DNA of 64,000 nt from Trichodelitschia bisporula (GCA_010356995.1 ML996700.1:248001-312000), one strand, 5' to 3'; shown: positions 44,088 to 56,907, numbered from the stretch's first letter. Notes: generated by a model from the sequence alone, not told the origin. Numbers and translations: made by a program.

Positions 44088-47000
44088 TTAGTGCTGCCCA
44101 CGGCCGCCAGATCTCGCCAGGTTCCAGTGGCTGCCGATAGGGAGTGGATTGCTAGGCGCCATCATGGGACTCCCAACTTCACCCGCAAGACCACCCAGTC
44201 GACCCTGTTGCGCATAATCTACATCTGGAATCCACTTGACCATAATCTGCGACGGCGTCGCTCCCGTCTCAACAAGGAACGTGCCACCACCATTGAGATG
44301 CATTCCCTCAGTATCGCAGAGGTCAGTGACTTCGTCAAGCTCCGCCGGCGGTTGCACACTGTTTTTTACCATCTGCAGAATGGTAGATATGTCGTGAAAA
44401 CCGTTGAAACTCGCATCGTGCTGGGACAGCGTTTTGCAAGCCTGGCAGATGTTTATCCGGAGTTGTTGTGCACGCGGCCGCTGCGAGCCACTGTTCGCAA
44501 TACTGCCAAGGCCGGGGAGGGTTCCAAATCCACCTGAGGTGGAGGACCACATATTCGTTGGGGAGTGACCCCAGGTACTTCCACCACCCAGCGAAGTTTG
44601 TCCTAAAGACAAGGAGGGCGTACCCCAAGTACTGCTCTGGTTGCTCCCCGAACCAAGGCCGAATGGCTGAGCCAGAGACATGGGCTGTGGACTGTGATAG
44701 ATCGGAGTACCTCCAAAAGCAGACCCGATGGAAGAGCCTCCTCGTCCAAGTCCGAGTGGTCCGCTCGGCCGGCGGCCATCGCCTCCACGCAGGTTAAATG
44801 GCTCATCATCACCAAGGAGTGCACTACTACCTAAATGTCTTCCGATGTCGTCGGTGTCCAACGTCGAATCCAGCATGTCGAAAGGCTTAACACTAGATGG
44901 ACGCTGGATCGGCGCTGGCCGCTGAATTGGTTGCGCTGATCCTAGCACACCCGGAGGGTCAAAAGTGGAAGACCCCGACTGCTGTCTCGAATGCTGCAGC
45001 AAAGCTGACGTGAGTGGGGCAATATCCCGCGCATTTCCAGCGTACAGCGGCGCGCCGGACATGGGCGGGAGCAATCCAGGTGGAGGTTCTGGATATGCAC
45101 GGCTGGACTGAGGGAGCGTGCCGAGGCCACTAATGCCTGGTGGCGGCCCAGGCAAGCTGGTCGACGGATATCCGCGATATTGAGCGCCAATGGACGGCTG
45201 GTGGGCAGAGAATAGAGACCCACTTGGAGGCATAGCCGTCCGCTGTGTCAGCCCAGATGACAGTGAGCCTTGAGCACCGGTGAATCCGCTGGAGACAGTC
45301 GGCATGTTCAAACCCGGCGGGCCCTGTGGGTATGGCATGCCGGGCGGCGGCGCAAGAGGGTGCATCGGAGAGCTCGGTTGAGTGTGCAGAAATGGCATCG
45401 GGGGTTGAGTCGTTGGCTTGATAAAGATGTTCCTGAGGCCAGGGACAGTAGCGTGCTGCGATGCTGAAGAGGTCGAGGCATTTGACGGGGATGCCGTCTT
45501 ATCCACCCCTGCATGCGGTGTCCGAGGAGACGAGCCTTTGGAGCCTTGCTGTGAGCTTTGACGCGGCCGCACAGGAGTAGGTGCCTTTGGCGGAATAGTA
45601 GGGGTGGCAACCTGAAAATGAGGCGAGGCGAAGCTGGATGGCTGCTTGTGCAGTGCGGGAGCAACGGGAATAGCTGCGGCGCTCGGTGTACGCTTCGACT
45701 GCGCAGCCTGTGCTGCTTGTGCATTTTGCGCTGCTTGAGCTTGGGAAGCTTCCACGAGACCGGCTTGGGCTGCTACTTGCGCTGTTTGGGCGTCCTTGCG
45801 AGCTTGAGCCTCTTTGCTCTCCTTCGCTTCTTTCTCCCTGGCCTCCTTCTCTGTCTTTGCCCGCTCTTCACGCTCCCTTCTCTCACGCTCTGCCTGGGCC
45901 TTACGCTCCTTAGCATCACGTTCCTTGGCTTCCCGACTCTCACGCTCCTTGCGTTTCATCTCTTCCTTTGCCCTCTTTTCGGCTGCCTTCTGCTCTCGAG
46001 CTTTTCGCTCCGCTTCAAGGTGTCGGTCACGCTCCTCTTGCTGGCGTCGTGTCCTCTCCAGTTCTTTGCGTTGTCTCTCTTCCTCCGCTACCTTCTTTTC
46101 GGCCTCCTTCTTTTTCTTCTGCTCATCACGCTTTCTCCTCAGCTCTTCCTGTCGCTTCGCCTCCGCAGCCTTGGCCGCGGCCTCCTCCGCGGCCTTTTCG
46201 GCCTCCCGACGCGCCTTTTCTTCAGCTTGCTTTTGCTTTTGCGCGGCTTTCTTCTGCTTTCGTTTTTCGGCCTCCCGAGCTTTCTTGGCTTGGAGTTGTT
46301 CCTTTTCGTTCTCTTCCTTGTCTAGCTCCTCCAGCAACCTCTGTTGTCTTTCGCGAGCAATCTTTTCACGGTATGCTGTTAGAACACGTTGTTCGAACAT
46401 CCGAGCTGCGAATATTTGAAACATGCGACGACCCTCTTCCATCCGCTGTTCCGAGCTCATGGTGTCCTGCGGGGAATTAGACGTAGCCAGTGGACTTGAC
46501 ACAGATGAGATTACCGCGTCGTCATCGTCCTCTTCAAACTCCTCCTGGCTATCGTACTCCTCATCTTCTTCGTCCTCGAACTCATCGTCGTCCGGACCTC
46601 CATGTGTATGTCCCCTGTAGCCACCGTCTTGGTAAGGCGGATGAGAGTTAGCATCATACTGGGCCTGTTCTTCTCGTTGCATCCGTCGTTCAGCTAATTG
46701 CTCCATCATTTCGATGAACTTCTTCCCGTCGTTTTGGAGAAGATCGTCTGCAACTGTGAGAATGCCACCTGCTCACGAGTGAGAACCTGCTTGCCAGTCG
46801 CTTTCTCATTGCACTAGGGTTACCTTTTACAGTCAAGCTGTTCCCAAAAGTAAAAAACTCGGTCGCAGACTGGTGAATCAGCTCTGGTTCTTCATCGCTG
46901 TCTTCTTCATCGTAATCTTCTTCCTCGTCGTATTCGGCGTTGCCCTCATCATCCTCGTAGTCCTCGTCGTCCTCCTCGTCGTCCTCTTCGTCCTCGTCAT

Positions 47001-48012
47001 CCGCAATCTCTTCGATTTGACCGTGAGACGGCTCGTGGGGGTTTATGAGGGGCGACATGCGATCGGGCGGCAATCTATTTTGAGGTTGGCCAATGCTATT
47101 AGAGGGTGAGAGAATGGGGACACCATTCTCCAGTCCATCCGGGTGGTTGGCATACTGCTCTAATTCTTCGTAGTACGCATCGTACAGCACCTCGAGCTCC
47201 TCCTCGATGGCCGTACGCTTGCGCCCGCAAACGGTGCAGCTACACGAGTGCTTCTGCTGCTCCTTCATCTTTCGCAGCACAGCCTCCTTCTCGATCTTAA
47301 CCAGCGACTTGCGTTCGTCTTCACCAAGAGAGAGCCAGAACTCTTTGATGTTTTCCCGCTCCTCTTGCGTCGAAGTGTTCCATATGCGATCACCCTTGTT
47401 TGCGCGCTGGGAGTTTCTGGAGGTGGAATTGGTGGGAGGTGGTGGTGGCGGCGGGGGAGGCGGGACGTGGCCCCCGGCGTAGTGATGATGGTGAGGATCA
47501 TACGACGTATGGGCGGAGGCACTGGTCTTCTTCTTCTTCTTCTTAGACTTCTTTCGGGTCACGTCGCCACCAGGCACACCAGAGTGCTCGTGATGGTTAT
47601 GTCCGTTCGTCCCACTGTGCTCGTAGCCGTCGTCGTAAGCGTGTCCTTCTTCATCGGAGAATGAAACGCCTTCCTCATCGTACACGTCGTGTTGAGAGTA
47701 CTCCTGGTCCTCATAGTCCAGAACGTCTTGGGCATTCTGTGGGTACAACGACTGGTGAGTATGCCTCATCTGAGAGTGATGCGCCGCGGGGAGCGTAGGA
47801 TCACCAACGATCGATTGCGGCACTTCATGCTCGTGGTCGGCCGCTCGCTCTGCAGCTAGTTTGGCTGCCTGCTTTTGCCGACGCTTCTGCTTCTTGCGAT
47901 TCACCGCAGGAGTGCCAGGTGGATTTCCGGCCGTGAGTACACCATTGCTCGTGATCGAGGTGTTTGCTGGCGCAGCGGCGAGTGGGACGGGGTTCTTCGA
48001 GCCGTGGGCCAT
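44088..48012 (-). CDS. NST1: Stress response protein Nst1
   Basis: Two exons, complement(44088..46768, 46824..48012), give 1289 residues starting [19 protein letters not shown]. The N-terminal part has [18 protein letters not shown], acidic stretches, and a conserved core [20 protein letters not shown] with a Cys cluster [11 protein letters not shown] (about 257-267), then [17 protein letters not shown]. After the 55-nt intron, [20 protein letters not shown] leads into a very long Arg/Lys/Glu/Ala coiled coil (about 500-720), a Pro/Ser/Gly-rich region and a conserved C-terminus ([17 protein letters not shown]). This is the Nst1 family, cytoplasmic proteins linked in yeast to salt tolerance and mRNP condensates. 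The ATG at 48012 was preferred to an in-frame ATG 7 codons upstream because it begins the family-like MAHGS-type start. A C-rich tract precedes it. Confidence 0.93.
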
Positions 48013-51000
48013 CGGAACGGACTGTTTGCGCAACGTGCGTACCCTGTGGAGTATTTGTCAATACGAGAAGATCCGGGGACAGGTAGTGGAAAGGCTAGTG
48101 AGGTTGCGGAGTCGGAAGAGGAGGAAGGGGTGGGGGGGAGGGGGGTGAGGGGGTAAGATGCGTGGTGTCGACGGGTGAGTGGTTGCAGGTGCAAGCCCCT
48201 CCAAAGGTGGAAGGTACGCACTAGGTGATGTTAAGGGCACTCAGCATAGATGCGCAAGCCGGAAGAACGGCGACAAAAGGAGGAGGAGGGTCGGTATGTG
48301 CAATGGCAGCGAAGAAGAAGGGTGAGTATTGGCGACAGCGAAGGAAGTGAAGATGGTGGCGGTTGTGTGGTGGTTGAAGGTAAGGGTTGGCTGTGTCGCC
48401 GACGTCTGCAGTTGCATTCAGTAGTTGCTAGGCGTTACAGTACCATTTGCTGAGAAAGGACGTTTAGGCAGTAGTTGCGTTTGGCTGTTAGAGAGGTTAG
48501 GTACACGTTCCGGGGGCTGGCGGCCGAGGATCTCCCGTGCATGTGTTGGTTTTGTCCAGGCTAAGGGCCATGAGATAATGTCGTGGCCGTCCTTGTCCCC
48601 AGAAACATCAGTGCATGGCGACCACGACTTTTTGGCGTGTCCCTTGGGCCGTGCAAGTGCGGGCAAGTGCCAAGTCTACGATATTCCTGGAAATAAGCGG
48701 CGGCGACAAACAATCTTTGGCACCGTCAAAGAGCGTTTCCTTTCCAACTAGCAACTACGAGAACTAGTAGCGACTAGCGACTATGGTAGTGGCAAACAAG
48801 AATTTGATAGTCATAAAGCGTCAAATCTCTATGCACTCGGAAGAGGCATGAACGGGGTAGTGGATCAACCAAATCAAGCGATGTTTACGGATTAGGCTGC
48901 GAAGTCTTCAACTATTGTCCTTGGTCCTAAGCGTCGCTTTCCCATAACAAAGATTGACCAGACAAGAAGGTTCCCTTATCTGCATGTGTGCAGTATGTAG
49001 CGCGACAAGCAGTCCTTAAGAACGCTCGCGATGGATCGCCCGCAGACCCTTCTGAATTGAATGTTTTTATCTGTGTTGGTGACATCTGGTCGAAGCCCAA
49101 TGTAACCCGTAAACCTTTGTCGGCCGTTCTACTTTGCTGTAGACTGCTCAAGAGCGGCGATAGAGTGGCATTGCGTAATAGACACCGGCTACAAGCACCA
49201 CCGCAAACGGTAGAGAGCAAAGCACTCGACGTGCATATGTTTCTTGAGGCACTTGGGGGGGAAGGCGGGTGAAATTCCAACAGATGCCTACTTCCTTGCG
49301 GAAGGAGTCAGTCATTCCATCTCCTAATTCACGTGTCAGTCAATCCTTCGGCATATCATCGAGCTTGCATTCTACTGCAAGCTGCCAATACTCCCATTAC
49401 ATTGAACACGTGCACACCTATGTAAGATTCCCCTCAAGAGCGACCCTCTGACACCTATTAGGCACCGTCAATTTAGAACCACTCTGCCAGTACGAGTAGA
49501 AGGCGGCTTCTTTGGCTACATGCGAGGTGAACATCTTAAAAGGACCGCTCCTGTCTAGTGGATCAAAGCGGAGGCATTGTAGACAGACAACGACTGGTGA
49601 AAATCTCATATCGTCCAGAGTACTTCCTCGCGACCATCCACACCGAAGAGGCTGCGATGCAGGGTAAGGGCTGAAGTCTACCTTGACAGGTGAGTGGACC
49701 CTGACGGACTGCTTTACGTAGTACCTAGCTGAGCAGCGGGGTTGTCGAATCAAGAGTCTTTGCTGAGCATACCTAGCTTTCAGCACTCTTAAAACTACAA
49801 TTCGAGGGCGGATAAGGGTTGCGGAGTGTCGAACAGCTAATTCTGCTTGTCCTTTAGGTGGACCGAGTACCTAATACCTCCGGTAAGGCCTTGGATCCGG
49901 CAGTTGAGAGCCGACGATACAAATTGAATCCCGGATCCACTTTAAGACGACAATCTCTCTGCAAACACAATCCGCTTGGAAGGGTCAATGTACTTCTTTG
50001 ATGTGCGACTTTGGAGCAGCTTGCCTTCCCCATCTTTTGTGTACCATTGACGTCCCGCGATAGTCATGGACTTTCCAATACTCTGATAGTGGATGAACCT
50101 GCGAGATCGTGATATCCCATTATCTCTGGAAGGTTTGAAGGTGAAAGGAGGAGTACAGTAGGCGGGGTGCACGGTAGGACTTGTGTAGTCGTGGGCAATT
50201 AGCCTCGAGTCCTCAACTCGATAGTGCAAGCCCAAAAATGCTTAGTGTTAACGGGTAGGGTACCGGGAGATATTCATAGATTTGCTTCCGACCAGGTTGG
50301 GCCATTGCGAATTTGGGATGGCTGATGGGACTAGTTCGAATCCCTAGCCGTGGCTTGGAAAGCCAAAAGATATCGCGCTTCTGCTTGTCAATTGGGAGTG
50401 AAGTGTGACAAGCGGTTCGGCGCTGAGCGAGAGTGAGACGGGAACTTTTATGGGAGAGCAACAGTCCAGCCAGTCGCAGCCACTGTGTTGTGTGTCTCCC
50501 CGGACCAGCCGTACAACGAGCCTCCCCTCAACCCGATCAACCGCCCCGTCGCCCTCCCCCAACTCCTTCACCCTTCACAACTCCCTTGCCCACGTCGTTA
50601 ACAAACGCACTCAAAAGCTCTCCCCCCCGCCCCGCCCCCTTTCCCCTTCACCTCGATCCTCGCGTTGTCACCTACCCCCACCACATCAAAGCTTCGCCTT
50701 CCCTAGGGCATCATCCCCACCAGTCCCCCTCTCCTCGAGCCGCCTCAGCCACACTTTGCCCGGGATCCGTTCCGGCGCCTGGATCTCACCGTGATTACCC
50801 ACTTGCGATCCGTCCGAGCTGTTGATTGCTTAGAAACGACTGGAATCCGCACTCCTCGTGCCCAACAGGGTGCAAACTGTGCCTGAAGCGCCGCTGCAAC
50901 TCAACGTGTCCGCCGACATCCTATTCTTTCAACTCGCCTTCCCTTGCGTAGCATTCGATCTCTATCTCCTCTTCACCACCAATATCTACTCTCCTCTCAA

Positions 51001-51122
51001 CATCGTGAGGTTGCGACTTGCGATCGTACGGAAAGTGTCGAAGACAAACGGCACCCACGCTCAATCAGGAACAACTCCGCACACTATCGTCACGAGAAGT
51101 TCGGGCGGGGTACAACAACACA
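48013..51122. other. Long divergent intergenic region
   Basis: About 3.1 kb between NST1 (-) and RHO2 (+). Next to NST1, 48128-48150 is G-rich on the plus strand. From about 50460 to 51100 the plus strand is C/T-rich (C runs at about 50623-50640), probably RHO2 promoter and leader. The 48800-50300 part shows no coding pattern. One sequence resembling a tRNA B-box at about 50334 was examined and rejected. Confidence 0.5.
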
Positions 51123-51991
51123 ATGGCACAGAACGGAGGAAGTGTTATGAGAAGGTATACCCTGCAGCCTGTAGTCTTTCTTAGTTGTCTCGCGGCCCTG
51201 TCCCTTATGTCCCGTGGAAATTGAGCTGCGGATGTTCTACTCGGCGAACATATACTCATGGGGCGATTGGCGACCGTAGTGCCAGCTTCTTGCGCAATAT
51301 CTGGCTAACCTTTGGGGGTCTAGGAAGCTGGTCATCATCGGTGATGGTGCCTGCGGAAAAACTAGTCTCTTGAGTGTCTTCACATTGGGATACTTTCCCT
51401 CGGTAAATTCCTCAGCCACCCAATTTCTGTTGGTATGCTAATAATGCTTAGCGATATGTGAGCAGCCTGGAAAGGTCCGGATGAACGTCTCTAATCGATG
51501 ACTAGATCCCTACCGTCTTCGAGAACTACGTGACCGACTGTCGGGTTGATGGCAAATCCGTTCAGCTTGCATTATGGGACACGGCCGGCCAGGAAGATTA
51601 TGAGCGGCTACGCCCCATGGCATACGCTCAAGCACATGTCATCCTTATTGGCTTCAGTGTCGACTCACCGGACTCCCTTGAGAACGTGAAGCATAAATGG
51701 GCAGAAGAGGCACGCGAGCGGTGCCCTGGTGTTCCCATCATACTTGTTGGGTTGAAGAAAGACTTGCGCGACGATCCCAACGCTCAGGAACAGATGCGTT
51801 TGCGGAGCATGAAGTTCACGACCCCTTCCGAGGGCAACACGATGAAGGACGCTATTGGTGCGCGGAAATACCTGGAATGTTCGAGTTTAACGGGTGATGG
51901 CGTTGACGATGTTTTCGAAGCCGCTACCCGGGCAGCCATGATTGCTAGCGATACGGGCGAGAGCAGCCATGGATGCTGTGTGATTCAATGA
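51123..51991 (+). CDS. RHO2: Rho-family small GTPase Rho2
   Basis: Four exons, 51123..51154, 51324..51402, 51452..51457 and 51506..51991, give 200 residues. The P-loop is GDGACGKTS (17-25), switch I is SRYIPTVFENY (37-47), switch II is WDTAGQEDYERLRP, and the base-binding motif is LVGLKKDL. The text FENYVTDCRVDGKSVQLALW and ARKYLECSSLTGDGVDDVFE identify Rho2 rather than Rho1 or Rho3. Rho2 acts on cell-wall glucan synthesis and the cell-integrity MAPK pathway. The C-terminus CCVIQ is a CAAX box (CVIQ); Gln at the last position predicts farnesylation, and the preceding Cys is a likely palmitoylation site. Exon 3 is only 6 nt (Arg38-Tyr39); without it the switch I tyrosine would be missing. Confidence 0.93.
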
Positions 51992-52582
51992 ATGAGCTGG
52001 CATGTCTTTAGTCTGCAGTCTTCATGCTTTGGGGTCGATATTCTTCGGCTCTGGTATCTGCATTAGGGGGCGTTTTGCGTCAGGATCGGATTTGACCGCG
52101 TCTGGAGTTACTGGGAGCGCATTCTTGGGTTGTCTCACAAGGGTTCGACTCTACTGTCGCCCTCCTGGCCCTCATCATTCATGTGTTCAGCCTCCCTCCC
52201 CTTTAGTCTCTTCTCGTTTGTTGTTACTCTCGCTTATTTCAAAAGCTATCTGATACATAACATCTGTATTGGGAGGTAGGATTGGAATATGGATGCGGGT
52301 AGGTTGGGTGCAAACTGGGTTCATGATATTGGAGAGGGTGGGTCGAACGGGATGGTCGATTGAGGATCGTGTTAATACGCAATGCAAATGTGTCGCTCGT
52401 TAATCTTTCTTATGCATGAACCTCTGTATCCCTAATGTGAGTGCATCATGTCGGCTGGATCAGAGACCCTTTGCCCCATCCCAATGCACAAGCCTCGCGC
52501 TCAATGCATCTGACAGCCATAAGCTTCCCGGATTATGATTTATAGAGCCTTCGACCTCTGAACGAGCTGTGCCAACACTCCA
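51992..52582. other. Intergenic, convergent 3' region
   Basis: About 590 bp between the RHO2 and mL40 stops; no coding or RNA feature seen. Confidence 0.5.
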
Positions 52583-53216
52583 TCAACCCCTCTTCCACTC
52601 ATGGTTCCAGCCACTTTTGCTCGGCCAATCCGTCTGTATTCTCGCATATTCGATTGGCGCTCCTTGCCAGATATTTCTTTTCTCCATAGCCACACGGTAC
52701 AGTCGACCCTCATCCTTGCCCCCGGGCATCCCGTTCTCGCCGATTTGACGCAGTTCCTCGCAAGCGAGCCGCATGCTATTGTACATGCGCTCAAGATCAC
52801 GCTCCTCACGATCGCGCTGCTTCGCCTTGTACAGATTCCACGCGCGGTGAATAGCCCAGTGCCGGAGGGCGCGCAAACGCGAGAAGCGCAGCGGGCGCGG
52901 CGTTCGGGGATGATTGAGGAAATAACGGATGAGAACTAGGACACATTGTTAATCTAGCATATATATACTAGGTACCAGACATACCTATCCGCTTGTCCTT
53001 CTTCGGACCGCCTTTGCCTTTCCGGGCTTGTAAGGTAGCGGATGTGCTGAAGCGGGAGATAGGCAATTGCACAGCAAGGGTCCGACTAGGGAAGATTTGA
53101 CAGGCGGGCCAAGTGCCGGCAAGGCCATTGAGCGACCAGAAAGACTTCATGCTGGTGGTGGAGGCGTGAACTGTCGCCGTTGCGTCTGATGCATGGAGAT
53201 GCGTGAGTGCAGACAT
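52583..53216 (-). CDS. MRPL28: Mitochondrial large-subunit ribosomal protein mL40 (MRPL28)
   Basis: Two exons, complement(52583..52935, 52985..53216), give 194 residues. An N-terminal presequence rich in Ser/Thr/Arg precedes QARKGKGGPKKDKRIVLIRY, then PRPLRFSRLRALRHWAIHRA and a charged coiled coil YKAKQRDREERDLERMYNSM, ACEELRQIGE and a C-terminal IEYARIQTDWPSKSGWNHEW. This order matches the mL40/Mrpl28 family of the mitochondrial 54S subunit. The start is uncertain: the 53216 ATG gives the longest product, but the ATG at 53150 (MKSFWSLNGLAG) would also give a good mitochondrial targeting sequence. The 49-nt intron restores KKDKRIVLIRY. Confidence 0.85.
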
Positions 53217-54389
53217 TCGCTAGTGCGGCTCTTTCGGTGCCAAGCCGCGCGGTTGGCGGCTGCGCGCGAATGAGCGTCAGCCCTACCATCTGGGTTATTG
53301 GTCGGTCCGTGCGCACATAACAAGTGGCTTATGGAGAAGACAAAGCTGGCGGTGAAAATATCGCGCCTGTTTTGTACAAGGCACATCGACTACAATAGTA
53401 TGTTCCATCTCGGCAGTAGTCATCTCTGGGCCTGTCCATGGCTGGCAGTTGAAATCTGGTCTACATTTGCCGATGTGTACCGTACTTCCTTCCCCATCTC
53501 CTAAGGGAGGAACTTGCGAATATTTGGTTCGATCCGAGTTTGGTCAAATCACAGTCCAACGCCGGCTGCAGTTAAACTCCCTTATGGTTATCTCATACTG
53601 AGCAAAGTGGAGCTAATGCCTCTTTTAGGAACATTCATGTGCGCTCTGCTGTCTCTACTACGTTGGCAGGTTCCTTGCTCTCTCCGCGAACATCATCCTG
53701 AGCCCAACACAAAATTTCCAGTCCCAAGAGGTCGCAGTTGTTACTGTTTCTTGACAGGTGGAGCATGTGTGCTAAGACTGACACAATGAGGCTGAAATGC
53801 TTGCACGATATGTGCGCCTTGTGGCCTTGTGGGCTGCGACATCCAAATAGCGGGGTGATGGAGTTATTTCTGGCAAACCTTTGAGGGTCAGATTCGTTGC
53901 ATTGAGCATTCTCTTACGTATTCCGGAGGAAGTGTTTGACCTTGATATCAGTGGAATTTCAGCTCTAGCTCCTCGAACCGAAGGCAGCCTCCGCATCGGC
54001 AGCGCGTCAGCCTCATTTCCAACCCAGCCCTTTCGCAGTACTGTCTGCTTCATACCTCCATCCATGGAGACCTTCTCTAATCTACCACCTCTTTCCTGGG
54101 TCACTTAATGGCATCAGCCGATGCAATTAGAAAACGTTTTCATTCCCCGCATCTTGACTGGCGACCGGGATTAAGGCCCCCGCCAAAGTGGGGGTAGCTG
54201 AAGCTAAAAATAGGGTTCGGGGATTTCTAACCCTACCTACAAACAATTACCGCTCCATTACGCGAACTCAGCTCTTGCGTAACTACACGTGCTGTACAGC
54301 TAGCAAAGTGAAAGCAAACCTCCCCGCTACCACCACTTCTTGTTAGGCCTCCCATCTTCCTCCAACTTTTGTCCAAATCTCTCACGATC
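53217..54389. other. Divergent intergenic region
   Basis: About 1.17 kb between mL40 (-) and AGM1 (+). No coding or RNA feature is supported. Confidence 0.5.
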
Positions 54390-56333
54390 ATGGATGCGGA
54401 CAAGGACAACATCCTAGAGGCTTCGGCCCGCCACCCCAAGCCGGCGGGTAACTTCCAGTACGGTACCGCTGGAGTAAGCTTCCTTTCTGGGTTCGATGCA
54501 GATTGATGGAGCTTGCCCACTAACGCTATGTGTCTGACTACAGTTCCGCATGAAGGCGTACGTTTGCCCAGCTCCTTTGCCGTTCCTATTCCACGCATGT
54601 TGAACAACGAAATGGGAAACACTGGCTATGATGTGCTGCTAACAGCCGAGTTAGGAACCTGCTGGACTCGGTTGTCTTCAGGGTCGGCTTGCTCGCTGTG
54701 TTGCGCTCGAAGAAATTGAACGGACAGACGATTGGGCTTATGATTACGGCCAGCCACAATCCTCCGGAGGACAATGGAGTCAAGCTTGTCGACCCAATGG
54801 TATGAGAAGTTATTGCCCTCGGAATCAAGAATGCGGCTAACAACCTGACTAGGGTGAGATGCTCGAGGTGAGCCGGCTACATACTGCACCCGCTGGAAGA
54901 AGCTAACGGCTTCGAGCAAACATGGGAGACACATGCCACCACACTGGCCAACGCGCCCTCGGATGAGGCCCTGTTTGCCGCATTTGCGAAGCTATCATCA
55001 GACCTCAAGGTCCGCATGGACTCCCCGGCACGCGTCATTTTCGCGCGTGATACTCGTGCTTCCGGTATCACCTTGGCTGCCTCTCTTGTGGATGCACTAG
55101 ACGCTCTCAAGGCCGAGTACACAGATTACAAGCTGCAGACTACTCCCCAGCTGCACTATCTGGTCCGTGCGATAAACACGAAGGGCACGCCTCACGCCTA
55201 CGGTGAAGTTAGCGAAAAGGGGTACTATGAAAAGATTGCGGATGGGTTTAAGCTGGCCATGAAGCACCGGCAGACCAAGGGCCATGTGGTGGTCGACTGT
55301 GCGAACGGTGTCGGGGGACCTAAGCTGCGTGAGATGACCAAGTACCTTGCGAGCGCGAACGAGGGAGGTATTGACATCAAGGTCGTCTGCGACGACGTCG
55401 TGAATCCCCAGGCTCTTAATGTCCAGGTATGGTCTGGGCTTCTGTTTCACAATCCACTGGCTAACTTTTGCCAAGTGCGGCGCAGATTTCGTCAAGACGC
55501 AGCAGCGTGCGCCTCCGTCTTCCAAGGCCTCGCCGCTTGAGCGGTGTGCCTCGCTCGATGGAGATGCGGATCGGCTTGTCTACTACTTCATCGACAGCAG
55601 CAATACCTTCCATCTCCTTGACGGCGACCGGATCGCTACATTGACCGCATCTTTCTTTGCCGATCTCGGTCGTGCTTCGGGTCTCATTGACCGTCTGAAC
55701 ATGGGCGTGGTTCAGACTGCCTATGCCAACGGTGCCTCGACTCGATACATTACGGAGAATCTTCAGCTACCGGTCATTTGCACGAATACCGGCGTCAAGC
55801 ACTTGCACCATGCCGCCACTCGGTTCGACATTGGAGTTTACTTTGAAGCTAACGGCCACGGTACCGTTATCTTCAGTGCAAAGGCAATCAAGGAAATTAA
55901 CCGGCACGAACCAAGGTCCCCTGCTCAAGCTGATGCTTTGGAGACCATGAAGTCCCTTGTTGCTCTCATCAACCAGGCTGTCGGTGACGCCCTCTCCGAT
56001 CTTCTCTTAGTAGAGGTCATCTTGGCTCACAAGAACTGGGGTGTCCAAGAGTGGCTCAACACTTATGTCGACCTGCCGAACCGTCTTGTCCGCGTTGAGG
56101 TGCGCGATCGTGGCATCTTCAAGGCTGTCGATGCCGAACGGAAGCTTGAGGCACCACTAAACATCCAAAAGGAGATTGACGACCTCGTCGGCAAGTACTC
56201 CAAGGGCCGGAGTTTCGCCCGGGCCAGTGGAACTGAAGACGCTGTCCGCGTGTATGCCGAGGCAGCGACTCGAGGCGAGGCGGATGAGCTTGCAGCCAAG
56301 GTTGCCGCCATCGTCCAAAAGTATGGCGTTTGA
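54390..56333 (+). CDS. AGM1: Phosphoacetylglucosamine mutase
   Basis: Six exons, 54390..54473, 54544..54557, 54655..54799, 54853..54867, 54917..55426 and 55476..56333, give 541 residues. The phosphohexomutase signatures are present: QYGTAGFRMKA near residues 23-33, the phosphoserine loop [13 protein letters not shown] with Ser66, the metal loop DGDADRLVY, the sugar-binding EANGHG and the phosphate-binding [15 protein letters not shown]. The enzyme (also called Pcm1) converts GlcNAc-6-phosphate to GlcNAc-1-phosphate for UDP-GlcNAc, used for chitin, N-glycans and GPI anchors. Exons 2 (14 nt) and 4 (15 nt) are very short; they were placed by matching [16 protein letters not shown] and [17 protein letters not shown]. 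Confidence 0.95.
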
Positions 56334-56907
56334 GAGAGGTGCATCAGAGTCGGCAACGGCTTCACTCTCACTGAAATGCTGGTTGCTAGGCCAAAGCTGG
56401 AAAGAAATAGGGATAATGATGGCGTTGAAATGGAATGACGCCCTACAATCGTTACGGTTGATGGTCATATATTGTTAATGGCTGCACGATACCGGCACTG
56501 ATGCTGGACAAAAGCGATTTTCATATAGAGAGTTTGATCTCTGCCCGAGTCACTGGTTGTTCCTTCAATAGAGAACTGCCAACGAAGTTTGGTTACCGAA
56601 GTGTCTGCGTAGCAACCCTGAACTATGATCGCATGCGCATAGACGCTATACAGAGGCAACGTATTGGACCTGTTTTCGATCTACCCATCAACACTAGCAC
56701 TTCGCAACCGGTAGCAACATGGATATATATCACTAGGGATGAACTTCTATGAAAAGAAAGCGGCGTCTCAAAGCCCCGTTGGCTGAGGACATGCGCCAAC
56801 CAAATGCGACGCGACCTTCCCCAAAGACCACAAACTGAAGCTAGGGAGCAACGCCGATGTTAACCCACGGCATCCATTGATCAATCTCCAAGTGGCACGT
56901 CAGATGC
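56334..56907. other. Intergenic, convergent 3' region
   Basis: 574 bp between the AGM1 and guanine deaminase stops; nothing definable seen. Confidence 0.5.

Noticed and set aside
45558-46419. Long plus-strand Leu/Ser/Phe-rich frames opposite NST1
   Set aside because: Antisense shadows of the Lys/Glu/Arg coiled-coil codons of NST1.
50325-50360. Sequence AGTTCGAATCCC resembling the B-box of a tRNA gene
   Set aside because: No matching A-box, acceptor stem or complementary T-stem could be formed around it.
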